A stretch of 64,000 nucleotides of DNA from Syncephalastrum monosporum B8922 (GCA_000697355.1 JNEN01001234.1:186001-250000), one strand, 5' to 3'; positions 1 to 12,431 are shown, counted from the first letter of the stretch. Numbers and translations: made by a program. Notes: generated by a model not told the origin, from the sequence alone.

Positions 1-1272
1 TATACGTAATTACAGTAATCATCTCTTTTGATACATAATATACCTGTATCGTTATTTGAATTAGTTTCTTTGACCGCACGTCTATGTAATATGTACAATC
101 ATATCTTTGATGTATTTGCCTGAGCTTAAGCAACTACGTAGCTGTGGATTATGGTGTTCACATCAGATTATAGTATATATTTTGGTACTGGAGACGTGTG
201 TGACCATAAAGTGCTTGAGCTGTCCAAAAGAAGCTGTCGCTTTTTTATTCATCTGATATCTTGGATGGAAGGAAATGATGCTAAAGCGTTTGTGCGGGAC
301 AGGTCTAGCTCCAAGGTGGAGTTATTACGTGGTGCGCGTTGATTGTGGGTGCTTGTTGTCTTTTTCGACTGTCTGGCCTGGATCAGGGTATTATTTGTCG
401 TGCAGAGCGGATCGACAAATACATAAACAAACGCATTAGAGTTGTACAAACAATAACGGTTACATATACGTCAGCTGCCAAGACTTGCACAATGTGGAAG
501 CTGACAAAAAAACAAGAGTACAAGTGCTGGGAATGGCACGCGTCAATGTGGCTCCGGATGTATTAGAAGACTATGGGTGCGATCAAACCAAACGAGAGAA
601 AGTAGGAAGAATACGCCACGGGTGGCAGCTCCTCGTAGAGTCACCGCATTTTCGAAACACATGGACTTATCCATATTCCAATACGCTCCAAAGCACTGAA
701 AAAAAAAGCCGGCTTATGTCATAAAGTAATGGAAAATAATGAAATTAAAGTTGCCAAGGTTGTCTATTGATTATTCATTAGATCAATTTCGATGAAATGG
801 ATAAAAGGATTTTGTTTTAAGCTGAGCATGTCGCGTTTCGGAGCTGTCTTCCATGTTGAGGCAAAATATTTGTGAGTCAAAAGCAAAGAAGTGAGAAATT
901 TCATCCACAAAGGGTAAACGGATCAGAACGTCATGCATGTCAATGCTGAAGAAGGTGGCTCACGCCACTCACGAGTGTGGCGCGCCAAGCCGGGAGCATC
1001 GGGCACCGAGGAAAAGCCAATGCGGGCCGTGGACCTTATGTAAACACCGCAGCATGTACTCTCGTTTCCTTCGCTGCCGCAGCAAAAATAGGGCCCCAAA
1101 GGGCAATTGGACAGGAGCCGTGCACGGCGGGTTGTGTCGCCTCGCCATCTGGAGTCCGCCCCGAGCGGACGTGTTCCCGGGTTTCACAAATAGCGTGACT
1201 TGAATAAATTTTGATACTTTAATAACCCTACACCACTTTTTTCGTGATCCCCTTGTTCCAAACTGCACTCAC
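1..1272. other. Gene-free stretch with GC-rich patch
   Basis: I see no gene here. Positions 1-900 are AT-rich with only short open frames and no recognisable protein. Positions about 940-1200 are clearly richer in G and C than the flanks, but no frame there reads as a known family. The last 70 bases are the 5' leader of the CAP-Gly gene. Confidence 0.5.
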
Positions 1273-2256
1273 ATGCCATTTTTCGGTTTTGGTAAAAAGA
1301 AAAAAGACAAAGATCTATGTCTACGCAAGACCAAGTCCACTGGCAACATTGCCGGCGAATCAACAGTGAATACGACTCCGGTTGCCAAGGCCTCCACAAC
1401 GCCTGTCACTGCCACGGCAACAACATCGTCTCCTCCTTCACCTAAAGCCAAACCTACGCTCGACAGGAGCACGACAACGCCCGCTGCAACCCAGTCCAAT
1501 ATCGATACGGACAGTGACTCCAGTGATGAGGAAGAAGACTACAGTGATACGAGCAGCCTGTCAACCGAAAGCAGCAGCAGCGAAGGTGAGCTGGAGGCTC
1601 CCAAGGCCAAAATCAAGGCGCATTCATCACCATGTACGCCGCGCGAGGAGTCAGAGATGAACGACCGCCTGAACTACATTAATTCGAACGACCTTGAGCT
1701 CTTGCTGTCAATGGAGACTCAGGCTCGTATGGAGGCTCAGGAAAGAAAGCGCAAGGAAGAAGAAGAAGCTGCTGCGCAACGTCCACCCCGCCCATCACGC
1801 CTCACGTTTGCACTGCCTGAAACACCCGCTCGCACTCGCACCCAGAGCCAAACGTACTCGGCCTATTCTCGGCCCCGCCAGCGCTGGTCGCTCCCCGACG
1901 AAAAAATGCTGCATGATGACAAGAAGAAAAAGAAAAAGAAGAGCAAGAAGAAGAGGAAGCACAAGTGGCGTATCATGAGCGACGACAAAGAGGAGGAAGA
2001 AGAAGAGGAGGACGACGAGAAAGCCAAGGAGCTCAAGATAGGCGACAAGGTGAAACTGATTCATCGCCCATTACCAACCTTGGGCCACGTGCGTTACATT
2101 GGCTCTGTCGCGTGGGCTGAGGGGGATGACTGGGTTGGAGTCGAGCTGCAGAGCCGCGTTGGTAAAAACGACGGGTCTGTTGACGGCAAACGTTATTTTC
2201 AAACCGACCCCCACCGTGGCATTTTCGTTACCAAGTCTGAGCTAACTTTAGCATAA
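1273..2256 (+). CDS. CAP-Gly domain protein
   Basis: Single-exon gene of 327 residues. The CAP-Gly domain lies at the extreme C-terminus (about residues 254-325) and carries the signature GKNDG at 297-301, followed by a GKRYF-like strand. This fold binds the EEY/F tails of tubulin and EB proteins in CLIP-170, p150-Glued and tubulin cofactors, so a microtubule-linked role is likely. The rest is low complexity: Thr/Ser/Pro-rich to about residue 75, an acidic Ser/Asp/Glu stretch near 77-105, a Glu/Lys-rich helix near 140-170, then a Lys run and a Glu run around 212-250. It differs from tubulin cofactors B and E, which carry ubiquitin-like or LRR domains. The start is the first ATG of the frame. 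The domain call is firm and the cellular role is inferred. Confidence 0.85.
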   Translation: MPFFGFGKKKKDKDLCLRKTKSTGNIAGESTVNTTPVAKASTTPVTATATTSSPPSPKAKPTLDRSTTTPAATQSNIDTDSDSSDEEEDYSDTSSLSTESSSSEGELEAPKAKIKAHSSPCTPREESEMNDRLNYINSNDLELLLSMETQARMEAQERKRKEEEEAAAQRPPRPSRLTFALPETPARTRTQSQTYSAYSRPRQRWSLPDEKMLHDDKKKKKKKSKKKRKHKWRIMSDDKEEEEEEEDDEKAKELKIGDKVKLIHRPLPTLGHVRYIGSVAWAEGDDWVGVELQSRVGKNDGSVDGKRYFQTDPHRGIFVTKSELTLA

Positions 2257-2561
2257 GCGTTTTGATACCCTTCCCCAATTAACAAACCCCCCCCACACAC
2301 ACACACAACACCCCATCTCCCTTCTCCACTCTTCGTCTCTGTCATTTTCATCAGTCATATCATTGTGCTTCTGTTTAATTTACACACACACACACACACA
2401 ACTTAACTTAATATCATATGTATCATTTTTGTCGAATCGCATCATATCGCAAGTAGATTGAGTCCCCGATTATCAAATTGGATATTTTCTTGGGTTTCTT
2501 TTGTTGCGCTTCCTCTTTCCTCGTCGTTTCTGCAAAGTCCCACCTTTTATTTATTCTCACC
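2257..2561. repeat. Intergenic spacer with CA microsatellites
   Basis: The spacer between two same-strand genes holds two short (CA)n tracts, at about 2287-2307 and 2383-2401, and pyrimidine-rich DNA typical of promoters in this window. No gene is visible. Confidence 0.6.
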
Positions 2562-3383
2562 ATGGAGCAGCATTGCCGAGATCCCGCCGACTGTCCGTTT
2601 TACCCGGTGCACAGCTGCTTTGCGACGAATCATGGGCTCGTGTGTCAGAATCGAAGTAGGTCGCAAGAGCTTGTTACTGTGCTCACACGCTCAACGGCTG
2701 TCTATCCTTCTCTATCACTATTATTATTACTATTAGACTTGGGGGGTTTCGAGTTAAGTGTGAACCCAATAGAGACGTTTATCTTTACGCCGTACTCCAA
2801 CGACGATGACACGGGCACGCCCTGTCATGCCATCCCAAAGACGGATGAACTCAAGAATTACGTCCAGTTTCGGGGTCCCGATGTCATTGACGAAGGGGAT
2901 CTCGACCTGCTTGGGAACTGCAGCCGCCTGTCGTACTGTGACCCGAAAACACACACCTGCCAGCCCAAGCGGAACGTCGGCTCGCAGTGCACGCACAACA
3001 TGGAATGCTTCTTTGGGCTAGACGTATTACCAGGCCATTGTACAAACCAAACGTGCGCCGTCCGCGATGATCTCCCCCCTTATTACTATGGTGCGGCGCT
3101 TCACCAGTGGACGCTTGGCGACCAATGGCGCTCGGCCGTCTTTGCGGTGCTGATCACGGGTGCCATCGCTCTCTGTCTCGTCCTCGGCCGCCAGCAGGTC
3201 TCCAATCTCATCAACGCCGTGCGCTTCCTGGCCCAGAAGATGAGGGAGCCATCCGAACGCCCTCCGCGCTGGTGGAGACAGATGCCTGGCATCGGCTGGG
3301 TCTACAGCAAGTTCAAACGCTCTGCTGACGATGCCTATTATCCATTATCCGAGCGTGAACAGCCCCCACCTTACCAGGCTTAG
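2562..3383 (+). CDS. Cysteine-rich single-pass membrane protein (Dickkopf-N-like)
   Basis: Two exons, 2562-2655 and 2737-3383, give 246 residues. The intron (GTAGGT...TTAG) is 81 nt, a multiple of three and free of stops, so an unspliced reading is also open. The N-terminal half has many spaced cysteines (CRDPADC, LGNCSRLSYC, CTHNMEC), resembling the Dickkopf N-terminal cysteine-rich fold annotated in some fungal membrane proteins. One transmembrane helix near residues 164-182 is followed by a basic tail of about 64 residues. The tail ends in PPPY, a candidate WW-domain (Rsp5-type) ligand. The ATG at 2562 has a good context (caccATGG). There is no clear signal peptide after it, so the N-terminus may be exported using the single helix. 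Function unknown. Confidence 0.65.
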   Translation: MEQHCRDPADCPFYPVHSCFATNHGLVCQNRSRSQELVTVLTRSTAVYPSLSLLLLLLDLGGFELSVNPIETFIFTPYSNDDDTGTPCHAIPKTDELKNYVQFRGPDVIDEGDLDLLGNCSRLSYCDPKTHTCQPKRNVGSQCTHNMECFFGLDVLPGHCTNQTCAVRDDLPPYYYGAALHQWTLGDQWRSAVFAVLITGAIALCLVLGRQQVSNLINAVRFLAQKMREPSERPPRWWRQMPGIGWVYSKFKRSADDAYYPLSEREQPPPYQA

Positions 3384-3606
3384 GCTTAACCATGATACCC
3401 TTTCTTTCTTTCTCGTCCTTTTCCTACTTACTTGTCCTCCTCCTCATCTTCAAAGTTTGCTCCTCCTGTTCATTCACCCCCCCTTCCCGAAGCATTCCTC
3501 CTTCGGTTCTTCTCGCCCCCCCTTGTATCATCTACTTTGACACCTCAACGTTCCTTTGTTTGTTTGTTGGTGTTTGTATAATGTATCAGTAACTTTTTAA
3601 CACTTG

Positions 3607-6600
3607 CTACTCCGAGTCATCATCTTGCTCCCATGCGCTTGCGCTTTCGTCCTCGTCCTCTCGTATCGAAGGAGGCTCTTCCTCTTCCTCTTCTTCCTCT
3701 ACTTGCTCGTACTCGTCATCATCCGACGTCTCCACCGCTTGACGTTGCCCTCGCGTCGCACGGCGGCCGCGTGCTGCCAAAGACAGAGGTGCATCCGTAC
3801 CTAGAGACCACATCACCCCCAATCAGTATACATGACAAGGCCATTTCTCTCTTGTTCTCTTTTTTTTCAGACTTTAACTTACTTTGTAACCGGCTCTTGA
3901 AGAAATTGACCAGCCGTCCGGCATCCTTCCATACACTCGACGAAACTTGATTGAACTTTTGGGCATTGTGCCGTACCAGATCCACATCATCCAAAAGGGC
4001 TCGCTCGCTGCGGTAAAAGCCGTTCTCGACGCGCTCCTTGATCATGGTCAGGCAGATCGGATACGCAATTTGGGAGAGATATTCGGGGTATAAGTAGAAA
4101 TCGACGTCATGCACAAAAATCTGAAAGTCGTCCATCGATATTAACCATGCGAGGACATCGCTCGCGCGTCGTGCTACCGATTCGGGCAGTCGAGGCGCGA
4201 CGTCAAACTCCTCGTAAAAGTTGCGGCCGCTTGGTACGACTTCCCATGGGCTCAAGTCCTCTGGTTCAGATTCCTTGTCGTCCCTAATGCATGGCTTAGT
4301 TAATAATCACAGTATCCCATTTCGCAATTCGTCTGTTACCATTGTACGTGATAGCACGTCCAGGGGTTCGGTAGCTGGACACGCCGCCAAGACATGCCTC
4401 GTCGCTTTATGGACGCGATTGTACCGGTGTATTTCTCGTCATCGTACATGGCATCCACCCGCTGGTGGATGCGGAGACTGCGAAAGATGCGCATGGAGGC
4501 CAGGAAACGGTCCCACAGTACCAGAAATTCGGGTGTGCCGTCTTGGTCGCCATAATCAATGACGACGTTCCGCACCTCATCTGACCAGACGGGCGTCTCA
4601 CCATTGACCAGCGCTGCGTCCCCGTTGAGGAGGTCACGAATCTCAAGCTTGAGCTGGCAGAACGTCGGTGGACCAACCTGCCACGTCACACCCGTCACTG
4701 TACCAAAGAGAACCGGCTCATCTGTCGGAATCGGGCCGTGGTCCTGCTCGCAATAGTCTCGCAGATCCGATGCCTCCCAATACTGTTGGTGGCCCTCCGT
4801 CATAATAGCGACGCGGTCATGCACTTGCGGGTGGTATTTGGAGAGCGTGCGTCGTGTGCCGCGTATCCATTCGCGCGGCGCATACAGAGGAATTTCGTCC
4901 TGGTGGAGCGCGCGCGCTTGCAGGCGCCGCGTCCGGCCCGGCCCCTTCTTTTTCACCGGCTCAGGCTTACTGCGGCCGACACCGCGACGTTTCGCGGCAT
5001 GGGACGATTCGGCCTGGACGAAATCGTCGTCCTCCTCGTCCTCCTCGTCGCTAGGTGATACGCGCAGCCTCCGTTTGCCCTTGCGGTCACTCGCGGACGC
5101 GTCGCCGTTCATCTCGTCTGCGCTTTCGCTGTCTACCTGGATCAGCTCGTCTTCCGAGCTGTCGCTTTCCATATAGGATATCCGAGCCTGTCGCTGACGG
5201 CGCCGCGGTCGCACCGGCATGTCGTCCTCGTCTTCGTCCTCACTGGGCTCGGCTCTGCGGCGCGTGTTGCGCGTGGTGCGTGTGGTGCGTGTCGCGGGTG
5301 CACGCAGCAATGGGATGGGTGCAGTGGCGGCTGCGGCCGAGCTGGGCGGCCGACCCCGACCCCGGCCTCGTCCACGCCGCCCACCGCGGCGACCTCGTTG
5401 CGACCCATGCGAGGAGGGATGCCGCGTGCGGCCTGCACGGCTTCGCGTGACCGGTCCATCTTCGTCGTCTTCGATCCAGTCGTCATTGTCGTGGAGTTCA
5501 GCATCGGATACGCCCGCCTCACTGCCGCTTTCTTCACTGCTACCACCACCATTTGTTTCTTCGAGGTAGTCTTCGTCTGCAGAATCGTCAGGCAAAAGAG
5601 GGGGCTGTATCGGAGGTGGGAGCATCATTGGAGGTTCATTTGTCGGTACTTCTACTTCTTCTTCATCGTCATTCTTGACAAAGTCGCGTCGTCTTTTCGT
5701 GACTTGAGCCCGATCCAAAGGCTCTGGCTCGATTCTTGGGCCGGTGCGTATCCTAAACGTCCCTTGGTTAAGCCTCTGCTATTGCGCTCAATGTCATCCC
5801 ACTACCTTTCTTCCTCCATTTCATAGCTCTCGAGTCGCCTTGCCGACTCAGTCTCTTGCGTCTTGCAGAATAACGGTAAATCGCGACCTAGAGTTCGCGT
5901 AAGAACCTTTGCAAGATAGGAAATGCCCTCAGCTTACCATAACCCGTTCTATCTTGATTTGCATACTCGACGCCTGTCATGTCGATGATCGGCGAATAGG
6001 GCAACAAATGAGGCGGTTGCTAAACGGGTCGCGTGAGCATCGGCTCGCATATCTCCCCCCCCCCCTCTTTTTCTTCCACCCGAAACCTACCAAAGTTTGT
6101 TCGTCTATGAAGCTACCGTCTGCTGCATGTCGGAGCGGATTGTAGTCGGTGTAAAAGAACTGGCCGCGTCTCCAGCCATTGGCTTGTTCATAGTCCTTGC
6201 GCAGTCCGGCAATGTTGAACAGGGTGCATCCGCCATCATCGTCGGTGAGGGCGTATTGCGTGCCGTCACGGGAGAACTTGCAGTCCAAAAAGACACGACC
6301 CGGGTAATTTTTGCAAGAGATGACTTGTCTGCGCTTGATATCCCAAAGGATGACATTGCCATCGTAGCCAGCCGAGAGGATCGTCGCCGGATCGCTTGGG
6401 TGCGATTCAACCGCATAAATTTCGCCGTGGTGACCCTTGAGCACGCAGACCTGCTTGCCAGAGTACGCGTGGTAGACCTTGATATCGCCCGCAGTCGTGG
6501 CAATGATACACAGACGGTTGTCCGCATTCCAGAGAATCATGGAGACCTTGGGTTGCAGATCAAATGGGATGTCTTCCTCAGCTTGTGTGGGTCCGGCAGC

Positions 6601-8519
6601 GGTGGGCGTCTCTGCCCGCGACGAGAGCGTGCACGCTGATTGCTTGGTCATGCATAAATTACCGTTGGCGTTGGTGGCTCTGTGGAACGACGGTGGGGGA
6701 GAAACGAGACGTCCTTTTTCATTGGATGTGTCGGTCGAAATATCGAGCTCCATGGATAAGCGCGAATAAGGTGAGCGGCTTTCGTTCGCCAGTCTCGGTT
6801 TGACCGCAGGTACGTCCGTCTGGTTCAGTGTGATATCCACTAGGATACAGAGTCAAAAATTGTTTTTTTGAAGTTTCCCATTTGACTTACATTCGATAGA
6901 GCTCCACGCCCCCGTTGTCTCGTCGAGAGACCAAATGCGGGCAGTTCCGTCTTGTGATCTATGCAACTATGAAGCGCAGCCCAACTGTACCATCATGGAC
7001 TTACCCGCTGAGGATACGCTTGCCATCATGGCTATAAGCAAGATCGGTAATGCTGCCTAGATGGCCCTCGAGGTGGGCGATGGGGAAGACAGCCAGGCCA
7101 TCCAGGTCGTTCCTTTGGTTGGGTTTGGGAAAGAGGGCGTCTGCGATTCTTGAGCGACCGCGGCCAGACGGGCGAGATTCCAGGCTGCTAGTGAGACTAA
7201 CTTCGAGAGCCTCATCCGCGCTGTTCTTGACGGTCGAAAACACATAGACAAAGCCGTCGTCGCCAGCCACGGCGAAGCGTGTGCCGGTGTAGTTGAAGGA
7301 GGAGCATCGCAGACGGTCCGTGCCCTTAAATTTGCAACGCCACGTAATAGGAGTATCTTTGTCGAAGAACTGCAGTGTATTGACATCCCACTTCCATAAA
7401 CGGACAAGACCGTCCTCGTTGGTGGCCATCAGGTAGCGTGTGTCGGCCTTAGGAGACGGGGAGAATTTGACGGTGGTGAACGGGCGTACCTAAACAAGCG
7501 CATGATAAGGCACTGCTTTGTATGCGATATGCGTGACTTACATTGGCTTGGTGTGCTTTTAATGCGACGACGGGCACGAATCCATCCATTGTCCAAACAC
7601 GCACGAACCCATCTGAAGAAGCTGTGGCCACCAGCGTGTTTTCTTCATTAATAGCGATATCAGTAATGACGTTCTGGTGACCGCGAATGGTATAGATCAA
7701 ATGGCCTGTCTTGGTGTCCCAGACCTTGACAAGGAAGTCGTCGCTTCCAGTGAAGAGGCGTCGGTTGGTCCTATCAAACGCCAAACAAAAGACGTGTGCT
7801 CGGTGACCCGAGAAGGTGACCATCTATGACAGATAGAGTGCTGAAGTGAGTCGTTGTTCAGTGAGCAAGAGACGACGTACTTCTTTGTAAAAGCGACCCA
7901 AAAAGGTAGGCATCCGATTTGTTTGGAGAACAGGCGCACCTGTCTCGCGCGCGAGTAACGATTCGTCTAGGATGGATCTAGGTGAGTCGATACGCTGGAG
8001 AGTGCATTCAAACGTACGAAGCGAGAGGGCATGGATTTCGTTTTTGCTTAGGCTGAGGTAGGACTTTTCGCGGGGCGCATCTTGTTGGGGTTGGAAGGCG
8101 GAAAGCAAGGTCAGCAAAGACTCGTCGCCGTGACGCAGAGTACGAAAACGGCGGTTCTGCTTATCGCCCGAAGACTTGAGGTGCTTGAGTAGATGGCCGA
8201 CAAGCGTGGAAAGATAGGAACCATCGACGGTGGGGTATTCCTTGGCCTGTACGAAAGAGGGGACAGAGAGAGTCAGAGGTCAGTAAATCATGCGCTGGTG
8301 CTGCTGTTGTCGCGTGGATAAAAAAAAAATAAATGTAAATGTGAAATGTAAAAAATCACAGACCAGGCGCTCCAGTGACACGGGCTCCAATACGCCGGCA
8401 TGGTTCATGGTCTGTGGTAATAGCTGACTGTTCTCTCGCAAGTTCTGCTCCAGGGCGCGACCGGCCTGGCCGCATGGCCCTGACAAGAGCAATCTATAGA
8501 TCAGATAATAAAGCTGCAT
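3607..8519 (-). CDS. BRWD/PHIP-type WD40-bromodomain protein
   Basis: Eleven exons from the ATG at 8519 (8364-8519, 7881-8246, 7542-7823, 7005-7489, 6891-6958, 6091-6839, 5938-6019, 5806-5887, 4340-5752, 3883-4283, 3607-3800) give 1425 residues in one consistent frame. The N-terminus (LYYLIYRLLLSGPC) matches the helical start of BRWD1/BRWD3/PHIP. WD40 repeats follow, with signatures such as FTGSDDFLVKVWD, ATASSDGFVRVW and SGSQDGTARIW. After a long acidic and basic low-complexity region comes the BRWD-type segment ending LSPWEVVP, then one bromodomain (exon 3883-4283) with the HNAQKFN asparagine region, and an acidic tail. Animal family members read acetylated histones and have two bromodomains; I see one. 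Introns are mostly 46-82 nt. A further 5' exon near 8650 (ATG GAA CAA) is possible but I could not join it in phase. The donor at 8363 (GTCTGT) is weak. Confidence 0.85.
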
Positions 8520-10048
8520 CCCGTGTCAATCGTGCGTGAATACTTGGGCTCGTTGCGACTCAATACCTCTACAGACAAAAATAGACACGATCATAGCCAG
8601 CATTAGCAAGAGATCACGCAGCGAGCGAAGCAAGCCATTACCTTGTTCCATGAGCGAGCGAAAGAGGTGCAACCCACGATGAACGAGCGGACTTTGGATT
8701 TAAGAGGGTGTTTCTGGTGTTCACGAATGCTGCAACCTCACGTTTGCATTGTCCTGAATATCCCCATTTTCCTTGTCAACAATCAACCTCCCACTTGTCT
8801 TTTTCTCTACGCCTCTTGAACTCTGTATCTTGGCTGCAGCATTGCCTACTTGTGGATCCCAGAATACACAGAGATGACTCAGATAAGCCGCAAGTGAAAT
8901 GAGTTATAGCCCTGTTTGCTGGTGCCTTTTTCCTTGTTTGACAGGTTCCTGGCTATTTATTACTGCAGCACTTTATTGTTCTTTTGTATGCCCATGTGTG
9001 GATCTAAATGTATGCTTGGGTCGAGTCCCAGCTTGGGCTATGGGATGTGTGTGTGTAACATCACATTAAACACCCGACTGACAGATTTCTCTCAGTCCAC
9101 GCCAAGTGAATGGATCGCCCGCTCGTTGCTGGCCGACTCAAAAAAGACGTTGACGAGGTATGTCATACCGAGTTCCTTTTCGGCATACACCCGAGCTACA
9201 TTCGACGACTGAGTCCCTGTAGAGATGGTCGGCGCTCGTTTTGTGATACACAAACACCATCCGCATTTGCTCTTCTGCTACTTTTATCGACACTACCATA
9301 ATTATAAAACAACAACAACAGCAGCGGATATCGCTGTCGCTACCTTCTATACGTCTTACTGCCCATGACATGACAAGCAACGAACCTTTAAAGTGAGAAC
9401 CAGGATAGAATGGTACTCCAGATATTTTTGGACTGGAGTGTGCTGTACTACACACATTTTGACCTTGTGGAAAAAAGAACATGTCAATCTTGTACATATC
9501 GACGGCTCCTCCGGCTGGATAAAACGGGTCTCCGACATCATCCTACATACATAATCCCTTTCTCTTGTATGCACTGTGCAGTACCGCATCAGGAAGTGAT
9601 CCCCTTTATGCAGCGAATGCTCGAAAACAAAGGAACTTTAGGTGACAAGTTCTGTCATATAGGAGCTGTTTCCATGCACCCCAGAACCGCTCAAACAGAA
9701 GGAAAATGGGGGTCCTACTGCGAAGAAGCAAAAGGACAAGAGCCCACCGTTTCAGGCACATCCAAAAACAAGAAGTCGATCTTGTGCCACCTTCCTCGGC
9801 GCACCGCCTCGCCATTGTTATCATCATTACTACTAATGCTAGTACTATTCCTGTCCTTACTCCTCGCTGCTGGAGCCCTCTTCCTCTTGGACCTTTTTTT
9901 TTTTTTTTTCGTTCATACATATATACGCGGTCCACGAACTTTTGCAGTGGGTTCCTTTCTTTCTTCTTTTCTCTCTCCCCACACACACACACACACATAC
10001 ACACACACACACCTTTTCTCCTTTCTTTTTCTCTGCTGTGCACCTGTC
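8520..10048. promoter_or_regulatory. Divergent promoter region
   Basis: About 1.5 kb between the BRWD-type gene (-) and the lipase gene (+). It holds a poly-T run near 9894-9910 and CT/CA-rich tracts near 9957-10011 just before the lipase ATG. The lipase frame stays open upstream to an ATG at 9410, but the translation there is low-complexity and shows no known domain, so I treat it as leader sequence. Confidence 0.5.
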
Positions 10049-12177
10049 ATGCCGCTAGATTACCATCTCGGGAGCGTTGGCAGCGATCAGGCCAAGGCTT
10101 CACGAGTCAAGCGATCCATGAATGGCGTGCGCGCCCTGCTTGGAATGAAAAGCCAAGGGCGGGGCAGGGAAGAACGACCGCTGACGCCATCGTCCATGGC
10201 CATGACTTTGACAGCCGAGTTTACCGAGAAGACAGAGACGAGCGTGGTGACAGTGCTGCAGCCCGAATTCGGATTTATGCCCCACTATGGTCATTTTGTG
10301 TCCGCCGCCCACAATAACACTTGCACAGCCTATGTTCACTATGAACCCAGAACTCAGCTCGTCGAGCTCGGCACGAATCCAAAAACACGTCATGCCAAGG
10401 CGATGCGTATCTCGATCGACCACTACGCTTGGCTGATACGCCAGCTCGAGGAAGAGTCGCTGGTCCATGATACTCTCAAAGCCATGCAGCACGGCACGGC
10501 CAACCTCATGCCCTGTTCGCTCTCTTTCACGGGTTGGGGCACCTTCATGCGTCTCTTCCATGCAGCGCCTGCACCTATGCTGGCCTTCCTCACCCAAGAC
10601 TCTCCGCGCCGCCTCTTGCACCGGTGGATCCATCGCTACCGCACGCTCCAAACCTACTCTTACCACCAACGTCGTCCACTTCGATACCAGAATCAGCACC
10701 CACATCAGCACTATCCGCTGACCCTTCTCCTGCCCAAGTATCTCCTCCTGCATACTGCTGCGTATATACCCATCACGAAACCACTGCCACCTCTGTCCGC
10801 CCGCCCTGTCAGCCCTGCTTCCGACCATCCGTTCGACCCACTGTCAGACGCATTGTATCACACATGTCGGCGCTACGCCCAGTATGTCGCTCTGGCCGCC
10901 CATGACCTGACCGTCGACAGTGGCGCGCCTGCCGAGTTCGTATGCCGGAAATGCAAGGAGAGAATGCCTTTGCAGCCTATCATGATGGTCAGTCACTCGG
11001 CCATGATGGACACACCGCGGTCTTCGACGATCGTGTCTCAACCTTCCCTACAGGGGACCCCAGGTATCCAGGTCACCGGCCCTAGCAGCACCCTCGTCGA
11101 CCGCGATGACAGGTACACCTTCCCCATCTCATATGTCGCTCCCCTCTGGGGAACCACCAACGCAACCCACCGCCTGCAGGAGCCCTCCCGGCGGAGGACC
11201 TTCGACGGCCATCTGTCGCCCTCCCACCCGAAAGACTTCAAAGATATGCAGGACGAATGGCGCCAAAGCAGCGCCAGCAGCGCACACAGTATCAAAGAAG
11301 TCGACCATGGCTATGTGGCGATCGACGACGAGCAAGAAGAGATTATCGTTGCCTTTCCCGGACCATCGCCGTCCGATCCTTTCTTCAAAGATGTCTCCTT
11401 TGCGGCTGTCCCTTGGCAAGAAGACACCACCGCGAGCGGCCCAGTTGACCGCAAGTTCACCGCCTCCTCTTTCCGTTCTCAGCGCCGGCGACGACCCGTG
11501 TCGACCCCGTCTTTCAATAAGCGACCACGTGACGGGAAACAAAACCACCACCCTATGCACGAGGACGGCACGCAGTGGGTCCTCGAGTGTGCCGCGCTGG
11601 CATGGCGCAGATGCGAGCTTGACGTGGCAACGTGTCTTTTGCATGCATGCAAACGAGCGCCCAAAGCATATCGCGTCGTGATTGTGGGCCATTCTGTGGG
11701 AGGAGGTACGTCAAGAATAGCTTTGTCGCTACGCAAACTGATCTCATCTTCTACCTAGCTGTGGCCGCTCTCTGTGCATCCGCCTTCACCTCCACTGGCC
11801 TCTTGGTGGATCGCCATGTCATACTCTGCAGCATCCACGCGCCACGCGTAGGCAGCTTTTCTTTTGTCCAACAGCTGCATGAGTCGGTCGAAACGATCCG
11901 CGTGACAACAGCCAACGATCTGCTCGAACACGTTCCGCCTCGCACCTCGGGCCTTTTGCACGTCGGCCAAACCACCGTCTTGGATACAGCTGTGACGCAG
12001 ACTGAACCCACGGCCGAATGTGGGCTGGTGCTGATGTCTGACTGGCCGGGCCAGGCAGAAGATCAGATACAGACCGCATTTCAGCCCCTGAAGCACTATA
12101 CCATGGAAGACCATCACTCCTTATGGCGTGTTCGCTTGGGGACGCATGCTTGTCCACAAAGAGAAAAACGCATCTAA
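10049..12177 (+). CDS. Class 3 lipase (diacylglycerol-lipase-like)
   Basis: Exons 10049-11705 and 11759-12177, joined by a 53-nt intron, give 691 residues. The nucleophile elbow GHSVGGA (547-553, Ser549) is completed across the splice junction and is typical of lipase class 3 (alpha/beta hydrolases of the DAG lipase and fungal triacylglycerol lipase group). An upstream strand, IVAFPGPSPSD, sits where the family's oxyanion loop lies, and a conserved His region follows the elbow. The long N-terminal part has no clear domain from the ATG at 10049, and no signal peptide is visible, so an intracellular lipid-hydrolysing role is more likely than secretion. The frame is also open 213 codons upstream and includes a hydrophobic stretch, so a longer membrane-anchored form cannot be excluded. 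Confidence 0.75.
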
Positions 12178-12431
12178 ATCACGAAAAAAAAAAAGTTATT
12201 ACTTGTTAGTTAGTACGTCCTGTCTATCTCTACACATAGACTCTTGTACTTGTGTATAATCGAAAATATAAACCTTCATCAGCATCATGACATGTAATTG
12301 TTATAGTTAGGGAGGTGCGCATAAAAGTATCAAGCCTCGGTCCACAAGACGCGCATTTTTACGCGTGGGATGTGGCACAACCCTTTCCCTTTTTCCAATT
12401 TCGGCCAGCGATAGACTTCTTTTCGATATTC

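Noticed and set aside
2478..2561. Signal-peptide-like extension before the cysteine-rich protein
   Set aside because: The hydrophobic sequence would begin at TTG, not ATG, and a well-placed ATG (caccATGG) follows at 2562. A non-ATG start is not justified.
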